From Bacteroidales bacterium (lineage in GTDB: Bacteria; Bacteroidota; Bacteroidia; Bacteroidales; UBA932): 46,715 nucleotides of DNA. Positions within the stretch are counted from its first letter, which is position 1. Each line of letters begins with the position of its first letter. The stretch lies in NCBI GenBank assembly GCA_015060455.1, contig SUYM01000023.1, forward strand, positions 1-46,715, written 5' to 3'. A program made the translations under genes and the position numbers. Below, one piece after another: positions 16,755 through 24,548 of this stretch. Below the pieces are notes generated by a model. That model was not told the DNA's origin, did not search any database, and saw nothing but the letters and a program-made list of their open reading frames with translations.

Positions 16755-16870
16755 CAAGGACCGTTACAAAAATCCGCCTATTTTTGTAACAAAGGTCTGG
16801 TTTTCAACGGTAAAATATCCCGTTTTGAGGGCCTCCGTGACAAATTTTGCCATTTTTTTGACACGGTCCC
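16755..16870. repeat. Paired-hairpin intergenic element, copy 1
   Basis: Hairpin one has arms GTTACAAAAAT (16763-16773) and ATTTTTGTAAC (16780-16790), enclosed by GACC and GGTC. Hairpin two has CCGTGACAAA (16835-16844) and TTTGACACGG (16857-16866), one mismatch. The same arm sequences recur at 32410-32519. It fills most of the 248-base gap between the M16 peptidase and O-methyltransferase genes. Confidence 0.7.
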
Positions 16871-16883
16871 TGCCCAATTCCAC

Positions 16884-16916
16884 TTACTGCACTGATAACG
16901 GGTAATCATATCATTT
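16884..16916 (+). repeat. Intergenic motif GATAACGGGTAATCAT, copy 1
   Basis: A TTACTGCACTGATAACGG block followed by GTAATCATATCATTT. Near-identical copies occur at 29711-29740 and 35600-35625, in this orientation each time, though the neighbouring genes face different ways. It is 28 bases upstream of the O-methyltransferase ATG. Confidence 0.5.
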
Positions 16917-16943
16917 GAAATTGAAACAGTCTCTGAAAACGCT

Positions 16944-17636
16944 ATGGAGAAGATATATAAATATATAGAAGACCATGCCTCAGTGCCAAGCGAGGCGCTG
17001 GACTGGGTTGTACGCCAGACTCATATCAGGACCAATCATGCCCGCATGCTCTCAGGGGCGGCCCAGGGGCAGTTGATGAGGATGTTCGTGCAGATGACGG
17101 GCGCAAGACGCGTCCTTGAATTAGGCACGTTCACCGGCTATTCTGCAATCTGTCTGGCTTCCGGCCTTCCTTCTGACGGCCACCTTGACACCCTGGAACT
17201 CAACGACGAACTTGAAGACCTGATCATGGAGGGTTTCGACAGGGCGGGGCTTGCTGACAGGATCAGGCTGCATATCGGAGACTGCAAGGACACGCTTCGT
17301 CGGTTACGTAAGCAGATGGGACTGTCTGGCTTTCCAGGACCGGACGGACAGGAGGCCGCGGATGAAGGTCTCCTGTACGACATTGTATATATAGATGCCA
17401 ACAAACGCGAATACTGCGAATACTACGACCTTGTATTCGATATGGTCCGCCCCGGTGGCCTCATCCTCGCCGACAACGTTCTCTGGGACGGCAAAGTCTG
17501 CCAGGACCCTCTTCCGCAGGACAAGCAGACCCTCGGCATCGCAGCCTTCAACGACAAAGTGTCCTCAGACCCTCGCGTGGAATCAGTCATAATGCCACTG
17601 CGAGATGGACTTAACATAATCAGACTAAAACAATAA
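16944..17636 (+). CDS. SAM-dependent O-methyltransferase (class I, COMT-like)
   Basis: 230 residues. The SAM-binding motif VLELGTFTGYSAICLA is at 56-71, the acidic motif II in TLELNDELEDLI, and the metal-binding DIVYIDANKREY near 145-156 followed by GGLILADNVLWDGKV, all features of Methyltransf_3 catechol/caffeoyl-type enzymes. It methylates a small hydroxylated substrate that cannot be named. Before the DIVYIDA strand lies a stretch of about 20 residues (GLSGFPGPDGQEAADEG) longer than usual. The gene is followed 4 bases later by a small secreted protein on the same strand. Confidence 0.93.
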   Translation: MEKIYKYIEDHASVPSEALDWVVRQTHIRTNHARMLSGAAQGQLMRMFVQMTGARRVLELGTFTGYSAICLASGLPSDGHLDTLELNDELEDLIMEGFDRAGLADRIRLHIGDCKDTLRRLRKQMGLSGFPGPDGQEAADEGLLYDIVYIDANKREYCEYYDLVFDMVRPGGLILADNVLWDGKVCQDPLPQDKQTLGIAAFNDKVSSDPRVESVIMPLRDGLNIIRLKQ

Positions 17637-17640
17637 TATT

Positions 17641-18009
17641 ATGAAACGATTTTTTACCATCATCGCTACACTGGTCTTGGCAACGACCATAGCAAGCGCC
17701 GCTCCACTGAGCAAACGCATGAACAGATACGTTGAAGACACTATCGAAAAATGCGAAAATTGGAGCAAGGCAGACTGGGACAAATCCAAACGCGAATACA
17801 AGTTGTTCATAGAGGAGTACAAACTCTACAAGGACAGTTACACACAAGAAGAGAGGGACGCAATCAACAAGGAAATAGGACGTTACAACGGGCTTCTGGT
17901 CAAGCATGGGATAGAGGAACTCGGAGATTTCCTTCAAGGCATAGGAGAGCGCATCCCGTCTCTATGGGAGGGCTTCAAAAGCGTCTTAAACGACAACACA
18001 AAACAGTGA
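17641..18009 (+). CDS. Small secreted helical protein (DUF6565-like)
   Basis: 122 residues with a signal peptide (MKRFFTIIATLVLATTIASA, cleavage near residue 20). The mature part is charged and helical: VEDTIEKCENWSKADWDKSK, then YKLFIEEYKLYKDSYTQEER and RYNGLLVKHGIEE. This resembles Bacteroides DUF6565 proteins from memory; a profile search would settle it. It is likely periplasmic. It follows the O-methyltransferase by 4 bases and its end converges with murA. Confidence 0.7.
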   Translation: MKRFFTIIATLVLATTIASAAPLSKRMNRYVEDTIEKCENWSKADWDKSKREYKLFIEEYKLYKDSYTQEERDAINKEIGRYNGLLVKHGIEELGDFLQGIGERIPSLWEGFKSVLNDNTKQ

Positions 18010-18033
18010 GGCTGATGATATTGTTGCGAGATA

Positions 18034-19347
18034 TTATTGGCGGACGATCTTTGCGCCCAGAGCGTTCAGACGTCCGTCAATATCTTCATATCCACGGTCG
18101 ATCTGGTCGATATTGCTGATCACGCTCGTGCCGTTGGCGGACATTGCGGCAATCAGAAGGGCGATACCTGCACGGATATCCGGAGAGGCCATTCTGCCTG
18201 CACGGAGGCGGTATTTGTGGTCATGACCTACGACCACTGCGCGATGCGGGTCGCAAAGAATGATCTGAGCGCCCATATCGATAAGTTTATCTACAAAGAA
18301 CAGACGGCTCTCGAACATCTTCTGATGTATAAGCACGCTGCCCTTGCACTGAGTCGCCATTACAAGAATAACACTGAGAAGGTCCGGAGACAGGCCCGGC
18401 CATGGAGCATCTGCCACATTCAGGATAGACCCGTCGAGGAATGAATCGATAACATAACTTTCCTGTTCAGGAACATATATGTCGTCACCCCTTCGTTCAA
18501 GATTCACCCCAAGTTTGCGGAACACTTCCGGTATCATACCCAACTCGTCATAAGCCACATTCTTGATGGTGATTTCACTCTGGTTCATTGCGGCAAGTGC
18601 TATGAACGAACCGATCTCGATCATATCCGGCAGAATCTTGTGTTCTGTGCCACCAAGCGTCTTCACGCCTGTGATGGTAAGCAGATTGGAACCGACACCT
18701 TCAATCCTGGCGCCCATACGGTTGAGCATCCTGCAAAGCTGCTGGAGGTATGGCTCACATGCCGCATTATAGATAGTCGTAGTTCCTTCAGCCAGAGTCG
18801 CAGCCATAAGGATATTGGCAGTTCCTGTTACAGAGGCCTCGTCAAGAAGCATATACTTTCCTGTGAGGGATTTTCCTTCCGGCACATGTAGATAGAAGGC
18901 CTTGCGGTCCTGATCATATTCCTGCTCGACACCGAGATTCATGAATCCGAGGATATGGGTATCAACCCTTCTGCGTCCTATCTGGTCTCCGCCGGGCTTT
19001 GGGAAATATGCCTTTCCGAAACGTGCAAGGAGTGGTCCCACGACCATCACAGATCCGCGAAGTTTAGCACACCTTGACACGAAATCATTGCTCATGACAT
19101 AATCCAGGTCGATATTGTCTGCCTTGAAAGTATATCTTCCTTTTTCATGACGAACAACCTTTACTCCCATTCCCTCAAGCAGAAGAATAAGGTTCTTGAT
19201 ATCAAGAATCTCCGGAATATTGGATATGGTTACTTCCTCATCGGTGAGAAGCACCGCACTGATGATCTGGAGTGCCTCATTCTTGGCACCTTGGGGAGTT
19301 ATTTCTCCGCTGAGCCTATGCCCGCCTTCTACTACAAATGAACTCAT
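18034..19347 (-). CDS. murA: UDP-N-acetylglucosamine 1-carboxyvinyltransferase MurA
   Basis: 437 residues covering the full EPSP-synthase-like fold. The substrate-binding Lys22/Asn23 are in QGAKNEALQ. The catalytic loop reads FPKPGGDQIGRRRVDTH, so the residue equivalent to the fosfomycin-targeted Cys115 of E. coli is Asp121. This substitution keeps activity in other bacteria and prevents covalent fosfomycin binding. MurA performs the first committed step of peptidoglycan synthesis, transferring enolpyruvate from PEP to UDP-GlcNAc. It follows murB by 8 bases on the same strand, so consecutive steps of the pathway are cotranscribed. Confidence 0.97.
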   Translation of the reverse strand: MSSFVVEGGHRLSGEITPQGAKNEALQIISAVLLTDEEVTISNIPEILDIKNLILLLEGMGVKVVRHEKGRYTFKADNIDLDYVMSNDFVSRCAKLRGSVMVVGPLLARFGKAYFPKPGGDQIGRRRVDTHILGFMNLGVEQEYDQDRKAFYLHVPEGKSLTGKYMLLDEASVTGTANILMAATLAEGTTTIYNAACEPYLQQLCRMLNRMGARIEGVGSNLLTITGVKTLGGTEHKILPDMIEIGSFIALAAMNQSEITIKNVAYDELGMIPEVFRKLGVNLERRGDDIYVPEQESYVIDSFLDGSILNVADAPWPGLSPDLLSVILVMATQCKGSVLIHQKMFESRLFFVDKLIDMGAQIILCDPHRAVVVGHDHKYRLRAGRMASPDIRAGIALLIAAMSANGTSVISNIDQIDRGYEDIDGRLNALGAKIVRQ

Positions 19348-19355
19348 ATTTCAAA

Positions 19356-20690
19356 TTAGATATGTTCTACTTCAGGATGGAGTCCGACTCCGAATTTCTG
19401 TTTTACGGAGTCGATGATACGGCGCTCCAGACCTATGATTTCCTCGGGATAGGCCTCACCGGTGTAGTTGACGATAACAAGAGGCTGCTTGTCATATACT
19501 GCCGCGCCTCCGCTTCTGCGCCCCTTCCATCCGCACTGCTCAATCATCCACGCTGCAGGGACCTTCACCATGTCATCCGGCAGGTCATAATGCGGCACCT
19601 TATAGTCAGGGCCGTACTCTGCTTTCGCCTCCGCCTCGATCTTGCGGAAATGATCCGGGGTGATGACCGGATTCTTGAAGAAACTGCCGGCGCTGCCCAT
19701 CACAGACGGCTCTGGAAGTTTTTCCTTTCGGATCTTGATGATTACCTTTCGTATCAGGGCTGGAGTCAAGTGATTTGTCTCACTTTGAGGCGATGTGCCA
19801 TTTGTATGGAGGAGGCATTTTCCCACCTTTTCGGGGTCCCCTAAAATCTGTGGATTTTTGGGGTGGTTGACCGGGTAGGGGGAGGGGCCCAACGGTAGTT
19901 GGGAGGGGGCCTCCGGAATACTATGGCACTCGCCGCATGCTTCGGCTACTGCTGCGGCAAGATGTCCGTACTCCAGCCGCGGCTGAGGCTCGCTGCTGAG
20001 CGCAAAGACCACATGAGTGACTATGTAGCGGCCCTTGATCTGTGGGTCCTTGAAAATGGAATCACGATAGCCGTATCCGCACTCCTGGACCGGGAAACTC
20101 ACAAATTCCTCCTCAACCGTATCATAACAATATACCGTATGGATAACATCCTTCACCTCAACCCCATACGCTCCGATATTCTGAACCGCCGAGGCTCCCA
20201 CCTCACCGGGAATATATGACAGGTTCTCCACACCCCAGAGGCCTTGCTGCGCTGCCCACTGACAGAAATCGTCAAACACAACGCCCGCGCCTACAGATAC
20301 CAGAACTGGGGCGGCAAATCCTTCGCTTCCGCTCAGGATGACAGAGGGGCACTCAGGATGATAGTCTGAAAGGCTCTCTTCCGGAAGGAATGAGGACGAC
20401 GAGGCGAGCATATCCCCATTTTCCTGCGAGGCGAGACGACTCATCCCTTCCGGATGATTCTCCAGAATTTCTATGAAATTGATCTTCGAATGGAGGACTG
20501 TTCCTTTGAAGTCGTCTGTAAAAAGAAGATTGCTGCCGCCGCCGATATGAAGCACCGGACGGGCCAGTTCAGAAAACTCTATATCCACAAGATCCGCCAC
20601 CGAATCATATTCCATGAAACAGCGGGCCTTCACCTTCATTCCGAAGGTGTTCATCTTCGTCAGATCCTTATAGTATTCGGTCTTGATCAT
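19356..20690 (-). CDS. murB: UDP-N-acetylenolpyruvoylglucosamine reductase MurB with two in-frame insertions
   Basis: The frame opens at 20732, but the ATG at 20688-20690 (MIKTEYYKDL) is the natural start, giving 444 residues. FAD-binding motifs are present: IGGGSNLLF, SYIPGEVGASAVQNIGAYGVE, YGYRDSIFK; the C-terminal domain has the catalytic Ser in GSAGSFFKNP and the active-site Glu in HPEVEHI. It catalyses NADPH-dependent reduction to UDP-MurNAc. Bacteroidales MurB is usually about 340 residues. The excess is two segments absent from the family: residues about 79-128 (before the VLVSVGAG strand) and about 256-308 (before the ALIRKVIIKIRKEKLP helix). Both are encoded by hairpin-rich DNA, yet the frame is intact. 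Confidence 0.95.
   Translation of the reverse strand: MIKTEYYKDLTKMNTFGMKVKARCFMEYDSVADLVDIEFSELARPVLHIGGGSNLLFTDDFKGTVLHSKINFIEILENHPEGMSRLASQENGDMLASSSSFLPEESLSDYHPECPSVILSGSEGFAAPVLVSVGAGVVFDDFCQWAAQQGLWGVENLSYIPGEVGASAVQNIGAYGVEVKDVIHTVYCYDTVEEEFVSFPVQECGYGYRDSIFKDPQIKGRYIVTHVVFALSSEPQPRLEYGHLAAAVAEACGECHSIPEAPSQLPLGPSPYPVNHPKNPQILGDPEKVGKCLLHTNGTSPQSETNHLTPALIRKVIIKIRKEKLPEPSVMGSAGSFFKNPVITPDHFRKIEAEAKAEYGPDYKVPHYDLPDDMVKVPAAWMIEQCGWKGRRSGGAAVYDKQPLVIVNYTGEAYPEEIIGLERRIIDSVKQKFGVGLHPEVEHI
19767..19925. repeat. In-frame hairpin element inside murB (distal insertion)
   Basis: The segment encodes a Pro-rich stretch (PLGPSPYPVNHPKNP) foreign to MurB. Its DNA forms hairpins: CCCCTAAAATC (19838-19848) with GATTTTTGGGG (19853-19863), and CCCAAC (19888-19893) with GTTGGG (19898-19903). 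Exact ends cannot be set without an uninterrupted homologue. Confidence 0.6.
20307..20456. repeat. In-frame element inside murB (proximal insertion), GTCATCCTGAGC family
   Basis: Encodes a Ser-rich stretch (LASSSSFLPEESLSDYHPEC) plus SVILSGSEGFAAP, absent from other MurB proteins. In coding sense it contains GTCATCCTGAGCGGAAGCGA followed by AGGAT, a copy of the same element found in metG, the metG leader and after recQ. Confidence 0.65.
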
Positions 20691-20819
20691 AGAACTCTGC
20701 ACACAATTCCGGTGAAACACAAAGCATTGCAAATCAGTCGCTTACAACATTTAAGGTGGGGTAAAATCACCCATCCTAAATTCAGGAACAGGCTGATTGC
20801 CAGAGACTTACGCTCCACC

Positions 20820-23087
20820 CTATCCTATCTCCGCTCCGTTGCAAAGAGCCTCGGCAGGGGTGATGAAACGCATCTTGCCATCATTCTGACGAGCCATAAG
20901 GATCATTCCCTTGGACTCGATGCCACGGATCTTGCGAGGAGCAAGGTTGGCAAGAATGCATATCTGCTTGCCCACCATCTCTTCAGGAGAGTACTGCTCC
21001 GCAATACCGGATACGATAACGCGAGTATCAATTCCTGTGTCTATGGTGAGTTTCAGAAGTTTGTCTGTCTTAGGTACACGCTCAGCCTCAAGGACTGTAG
21101 CGGTACGGATATCCATCTTCTCAAAATCGTCGAATGTACACTCTTCCTTCTGCGGTGCGGAGGTTAGCAAGTCGCTTTGCGACCCAGACGGGCAGTCTGG
21201 CAATCCCCCTTTAGGGGGTGCAGGGGGTTGAGACTCAGAGGCTGAGGCTTTAGCCTCTGCCTCACGCTCGGCACGGATCGCCTTAAGACGGGCAATCTGA
21301 GCATCCACCACCTCGTCCTCTATCTTCGAGAAGAGCAGGGTTGCAGGGTTGAGCTGGTGGCCTGCAGGAAGAATGGACGGGTTGCCGAGGTCTGCCCATG
21401 AGAGGGTGAGAGATCCCTCGACTGCGCTCGGGATGACAGAAGAAGCGCTCTGGATGGCAGAAGAGGTATGGAGAGCTGCTCCTTCACCGGCAGTGTAGCG
21501 GTTTATGGTTGCCTCTCCTTCTCCTGCACGGTGGTCAGTACCTGCCACGATACCGACATTCAGAATGCTGCGAAGTTTCTCCGCAGAGAACGGAAGGAAA
21601 GGCTCGAATGCTATTGCAAGAGCGGCACAGATCTGAAGGGATACATTCAGTATGGATGCAGTCCTGTCCATATCTGTCTTTGCCACCTTCCACGGCTCGG
21701 TATCAGTGAGATATTTATTACCGAGGCGGGCGATGTTCATAGCCTCCTTGAGCGCCTCACGGAACTTGTAGGCGTCGAGGTATCTTTCCATCTCCTCCTT
21801 CAAAGGCTTGATCTGTGCAAGTGTCTCAGCATCAATTGCCTCCGGCTTGAGGTCTGCAGGGACGCGGCCTTCGAAATATTTATGAGTCAGAACCACAGCA
21901 CGGTTCACGAAGTTGCCGAGGATGGCAACAAGTTCGCTGTTGTTACGTGCCTGGAAATCCTTCCATGAAAAGTCATTGTCTTTTGTTTCAGGAGCATTGG
22001 CTGTCAGCACATAACGAAGCACATCCTCCTGGCCTGGGAACTGCTGCAGATATTCGTGAAGCCACACAGCCCAGCCACGTGATGTCGAGATCTTGTCGCC
22101 CTCAAGATTGAGGAACTCGTTTGCAGGGACATTGTCCGGCAGGATATAACTTCCGTCAGCCTTAAGCATAGATGGGAACACTATGCAATGGAACACGATG
22201 TTGTCCTTTCCAATGAAATGAACAAGTTTTGTATCCTCGCTCTTCCACCATGTCTCCCAACTCTGAGGCAGAAGTTCCTGAGTGTTGGAAATATATCCGA
22301 TAGGAGCATCAAACCAGACATATAGCACCTTGCCCTCAGAGCCATCTACAGGTACAGGCACTCCCCAGTTAAGGTCACGGCTCACCGCACGCGGCTGAAG
22401 CCCGCCGTCAATCCAACTCTTGCACTGGCCATACACATTGCTTCTCCACTCCTTGTGACCGTCCAGAATCCACTCGGAAAGCCATTTTTCATACTGGTCG
22501 AGCGGAAGGTACCAATGCTTGGTCTCCTTCTTCACAAGTTCGCCGCCGCTGAGAGCCGACTTCGGATTGATGAGTTCATCCGGACTGAGCGTCGCTCCAC
22601 ATTTCTCGCACTGGTCGCCGTAAGCGCCTTCTGCTCCGCAACGCGGGCATGTTCCTGTGATGTATCGGTCAGCAAGGAAAGTCTTCGCCTCCTCGTCGTA
22701 ATACTGTTCGCTCACCTTCTCGATGAACTTGCCTTCGTCATAAAGTTTCCTGAAGAAGCCGGCCGCATTCTTATGATGGACAGCCGAAGATGTCCGTGAA
22801 TATATATCGAAGTTGATACCCAGACCCGTAAACGAATCCTTGATGATCTTATGATAACGATCGACTATATCCTGCGGAGTGCATCCTTCCTTCTGCGCCT
22901 TGATGGTGATCGGAACGCCATGCTCATCAGATCCGCATACATACAGCACGTCCTCCCCTTTCATCCTGAGATAACGCACGTAAATATCCGCTGGCACATA
23001 AACACCGGCAAGGTGGCCGATATGCACGGGACCGTTCGCATAAGGCAGCGCACAGGTCACAAGAGTTCTTTTGTGGTTTCTGCTCAT
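20820..23087 (-). CDS. metG: Methionyl-tRNA synthetase with C-terminal tRNA-binding domain and in-frame insertions
   Basis: The open frame begins at 23222, but the family start is the ATG at 23085-23087 ([19 protein letters not shown]), giving 755 residues. Class I signatures are present: HIGH as HIGH in [10 protein letters not shown], the zinc knuckles CPRCG and CEKCG, and KMSKS as KISTS near residue 331. The anticodon-binding helical domain follows and then a C-terminal EMAP/Arc1p-like tRNA-binding domain (about 645-755, [14 protein letters not shown]). Bacteroidales MetG is about 680 residues. The surplus lies between the anticodon and tRNA-binding domains, in two hairpin-bearing segments: one around [16 protein letters not shown], one around [19 protein letters not shown]. 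It charges tRNA-Met and is essential. Confidence 0.96.
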   Translation of the reverse strand: MSRNHKRTLVTCALPYANGPVHIGHLAGVYVPADIYVRYLRMKGEDVLYVCGSDEHGVPITIKAQKEGCTPQDIVDRYHKIIKDSFTGLGINFDIYSRTSSAVHHKNAAGFFRKLYDEGKFIEKVSEQYYDEEAKTFLADRYITGTCPRCGAEGAYGDQCEKCGATLSPDELINPKSALSGGELVKKETKHWYLPLDQYEKWLSEWILDGHKEWRSNVYGQCKSWIDGGLQPRAVSRDLNWGVPVPVDGSEGKVLYVWFDAPIGYISNTQELLPQSWETWWKSEDTKLVHFIGKDNIVFHCIVFPSMLKADGSYILPDNVPANEFLNLEGDKISTSRGWAVWLHEYLQQFPGQEDVLRYVLTANAPETKDNDFSWKDFQARNNSELVAILGNFVNRAVVLTHKYFEGRVPADLKPEAIDAETLAQIKPLKEEMERYLDAYKFREALKEAMNIARLGNKYLTDTEPWKVAKTDMDRTASILNVSLQICAALAIAFEPFLPFSAEKLRSILNVGIVAGTDHRAGEGEATINRYTAGEGAALHTSSAIQSASSVIPSAVEGSLTLSWADLGNPSILPAGHQLNPATLLFSKIEDEVVDAQIARLKAIRAEREAEAKASASESQPPAPPKGGLPDCPSGSQSDLLTSAPQKEECTFDDFEKMDIRTATVLEAERVPKTDKLLKLTIDTGIDTRVIVSGIAEQYSPEEMVGKQICILANLAPRKIRGIESKGMILMARQNDGKMRFITPAEALCNGAEIG
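21166..21233. repeat. In-frame multi-hairpin element inside metG (distal)
   Basis: Contains GTCGC-TTT-GCGAC, CCAGAC-GGG-CAGTCTGG and CCCCCTTTAGGGGG in a row, which no protein constraint explains. It encodes [20 protein letters not shown] in the linker before the tRNA-binding domain. The reading frame is kept. Confidence 0.65.
21411..21438 (-). repeat. In-frame GTCATCCCGAGC-family element inside metG (proximal)
   Basis: In coding sense it reads GTCATCCCGAGCGCAGTCGA followed by GGGATCT and encodes [10 protein letters not shown]. The same family is found in murB, the metG leader and between recQ and miaA. Flanking repeats of the type AGAAG..TCTGG may extend the insertion to about 21490. Confidence 0.65.
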
Positions 23088-23115
23088 ATATTTCGTTCTT
23101 TTATATTTTCGATCA

Positions 23116-23156
23116 AGATCCTTCGCTTTGCTCAGGGCTAAAGGGTCAGGATGACA
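23116..23156 (-). repeat. GTCATCCTGA-family element in the metG leader
   Basis: On the metG strand it reads GTCATCCTGACCCTTTAGCC then CTGAGCAAAGCGAAGGATCT: the family ends are present but separated by a longer centre. It lies 29 bases upstream of the preferred metG start and makes the frame look open further upstream, which is why the longer start is rejected. Confidence 0.6.
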
Positions 23157-23233
23157 TACAAGATGTCCAATCTGCAAAGATAAAAATTTTTCGTTGCAAT
23201 CCGCAGTATTTTTCTGTATCACAACTCATCCCA

Positions 23234-23342
23234 GTGCATAGGGATCAAATAACCGGACCCCTATGCACACAAACATGCTCCACAGTGCCTATAATGCAGA
23301 AAAGCGTGCACGGTGGTCGGTTCAAATGACCCCTATGCACGC
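23234..23342. repeat. Two tandem GTGCATAGGG inverted repeats
   Basis: Copy one pairs GTGCATAGGG (23234-23243) with CCCCTATGCAC (23258-23268). Copy two pairs GCGTGCA (23304-23310) with TGCACGC (23336-23342) and keeps the GACCCCTATGCAC half. The centre of each contains AAATAACCGG or its reverse, CGGTTCAAAT. This occupies the gap between metG and the EEP gene; nothing else is visible there. Confidence 0.6.
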
Positions 23343-23369
23343 ATTATGAAAAATCTGAATGTAAATCCC

Positions 23370-24149
23370 CTACTCGACAGTCACTGTAAGCACCACCGGA
23401 AGATGGTCAGTTGCTGTAGCGACATCGGCAGTCTGCAAAGCAACCGGAATCTCGGCAGCCTCGACCGAAACCTTCTTGCCGTGAGCCCTGACGAAGATGT
23501 AGTCGATGCAGCGGTCAGGAGCGTGTGACGGGAACGAATTGGTCACAGGAGTGAGAAGTTCCCATGTCTTCTGCATGAGGGCGATAGGCTCGCTGTCAGG
23601 GAAGGCATTGAAGTCACCTCCGAGGAACACTGGCTTGCCGCAGTCTGCATATACGCTGTCCATATAGTGGTTCAGCACTTCTATCTGGCCGAGTTGTGAC
23701 TCAAGCGTGAGGTCAAGGTGGGTCGAGCAAAGAACGAAATCCTTGTACTCTACAACCGCCACGGCTCTTGGCTCGTGTCCGTCAAGTTTAGGAAGTGCGA
23801 TTCGGTCTGTACGAAGCACTTCGAGTTCAGGCTTGCCTGCGACACCGACACCGTAAGCGCCACCCTTGTAAGGCATTGCGGCAGCATAATGCTGATTCCA
23901 ACCGCCCATCTCACCGGCGAAGGCAGCCATCTGGTCCACCACGCCTGTGCGGGTAGTGCAACTGTCGACTTCGTTGAATGTAACGACATCGGCAGCCATT
24001 TCCTTCACGGCACGGGCGATGTGCTCGACGCTGCTGCTGTCATATTTATGGAATGCGCCTACATTATACTGCACAAGTGTATACTCTGTTGCCGCCTGCC
24101 GGCATGAAACAAGGCAGAAAGCAAGGCTTGCGATTGTAATGATTTTCAT
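23370..24149 (-). CDS. Endonuclease/exonuclease/phosphatase (EEP) family lipoprotein, copy 1
   Basis: 259 residues from the ATG at 24147-24149 (a second ATG lies 2 codons upstream). A lipobox LVSC (Cys16) is followed by the EEP/DNase I-like fold: QYNVGAF, FNEVDSC, the catalytic STHLDLTLESQ, GGDFNAFPDSEP and the terminal TDHLPVVL with the active-site Asp-His. EEP lipoproteins act on phosphodiesters or phospholipid headgroups outside the cytoplasm; the substrate here is unknown. A close paralogue is at 31487-32272 and a broken third copy at 28106. It is the last gene of the decayed operon carrying the GH29 gene. Confidence 0.88.
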   Translation of the reverse strand: MKIITIASLAFCLVSCRQAATEYTLVQYNVGAFHKYDSSSVEHIARAVKEMAADVVTFNEVDSCTTRTGVVDQMAAFAGEMGGWNQHYAAAMPYKGGAYGVGVAGKPELEVLRTDRIALPKLDGHEPRAVAVVEYKDFVLCSTHLDLTLESQLGQIEVLNHYMDSVYADCGKPVFLGGDFNAFPDSEPIALMQKTWELLTPVTNSFPSHAPDRCIDYIFVRAHGKKVSVEAAEIPVALQTADVATATDHLPVVLTVTVE

Positions 24150-24162
24150 ATTCATGATTCTA

Positions 24163-24429
24163 TCAAATTATCAAGAGACTCTTGGCTTCATGTATCGCAC
24201 CGATCGCACCATATGACTCTATTGTACTGTAATCAAAAACTTCAATGGCCTTTTCAAGAGCTTTCAGCCTCGCAGTATCGCCCGCTACAGTCCAGTGGTT
24301 ATATGCCCATCTGAGATAGCCATCATAGCCCTTGTCGACAACCTGCAGCTTGACAGGGAGAGACATGGACCACAGAGCGCTTCCCGTTAACTTCAATATG
24401 CCGGAATGATGCCATTTTCCGACACAAGG
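24163..24429 (-). pseudogene. Remnant of a DUF4091 (GH123-like) glycosidase
   Basis: The frame is open from about 24429 (a stop lies just beyond) and has no good start codon. WSMSLPVKLQVVDKGYDGYLRW then AYNHWT matches the conserved end of the DUF4091 catalytic region. The next expected block (acidic DP/DSRF, then a YPG loop) is missing, and the sequence jumps to GDTARLKALEKAIEVFDY and the final helix IHEAKSLL. So both the front and an internal part are lost. It lies 13 bases upstream of the EEP gene, consistent with a former intact gene in the same operon. DUF4091 proteins include beta-N-acetylgalactosaminidases. Confidence 0.55.
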
Positions 24430-24548
24430 TCACTTACCATCACCCCAGGAGAAGACAGCCTCCTCCTGAACGCCGATACAGGAGAACAGCAGTGACAAAG
24501 CTGAAAAAAACAAAGTATACGCATATGATACAAAATTATCTACCCTCA

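Noticed and set aside
20752..20785. Hairpin GGGT/ACCC between metG and murB as a terminator
   Set aside because: The stem is only 4 bp and no T run follows in either direction.
23088..23222. 45-residue N-terminal extension of MetG
   Set aside because: Encoded by a repeat element; the family start at 23087 is clear.
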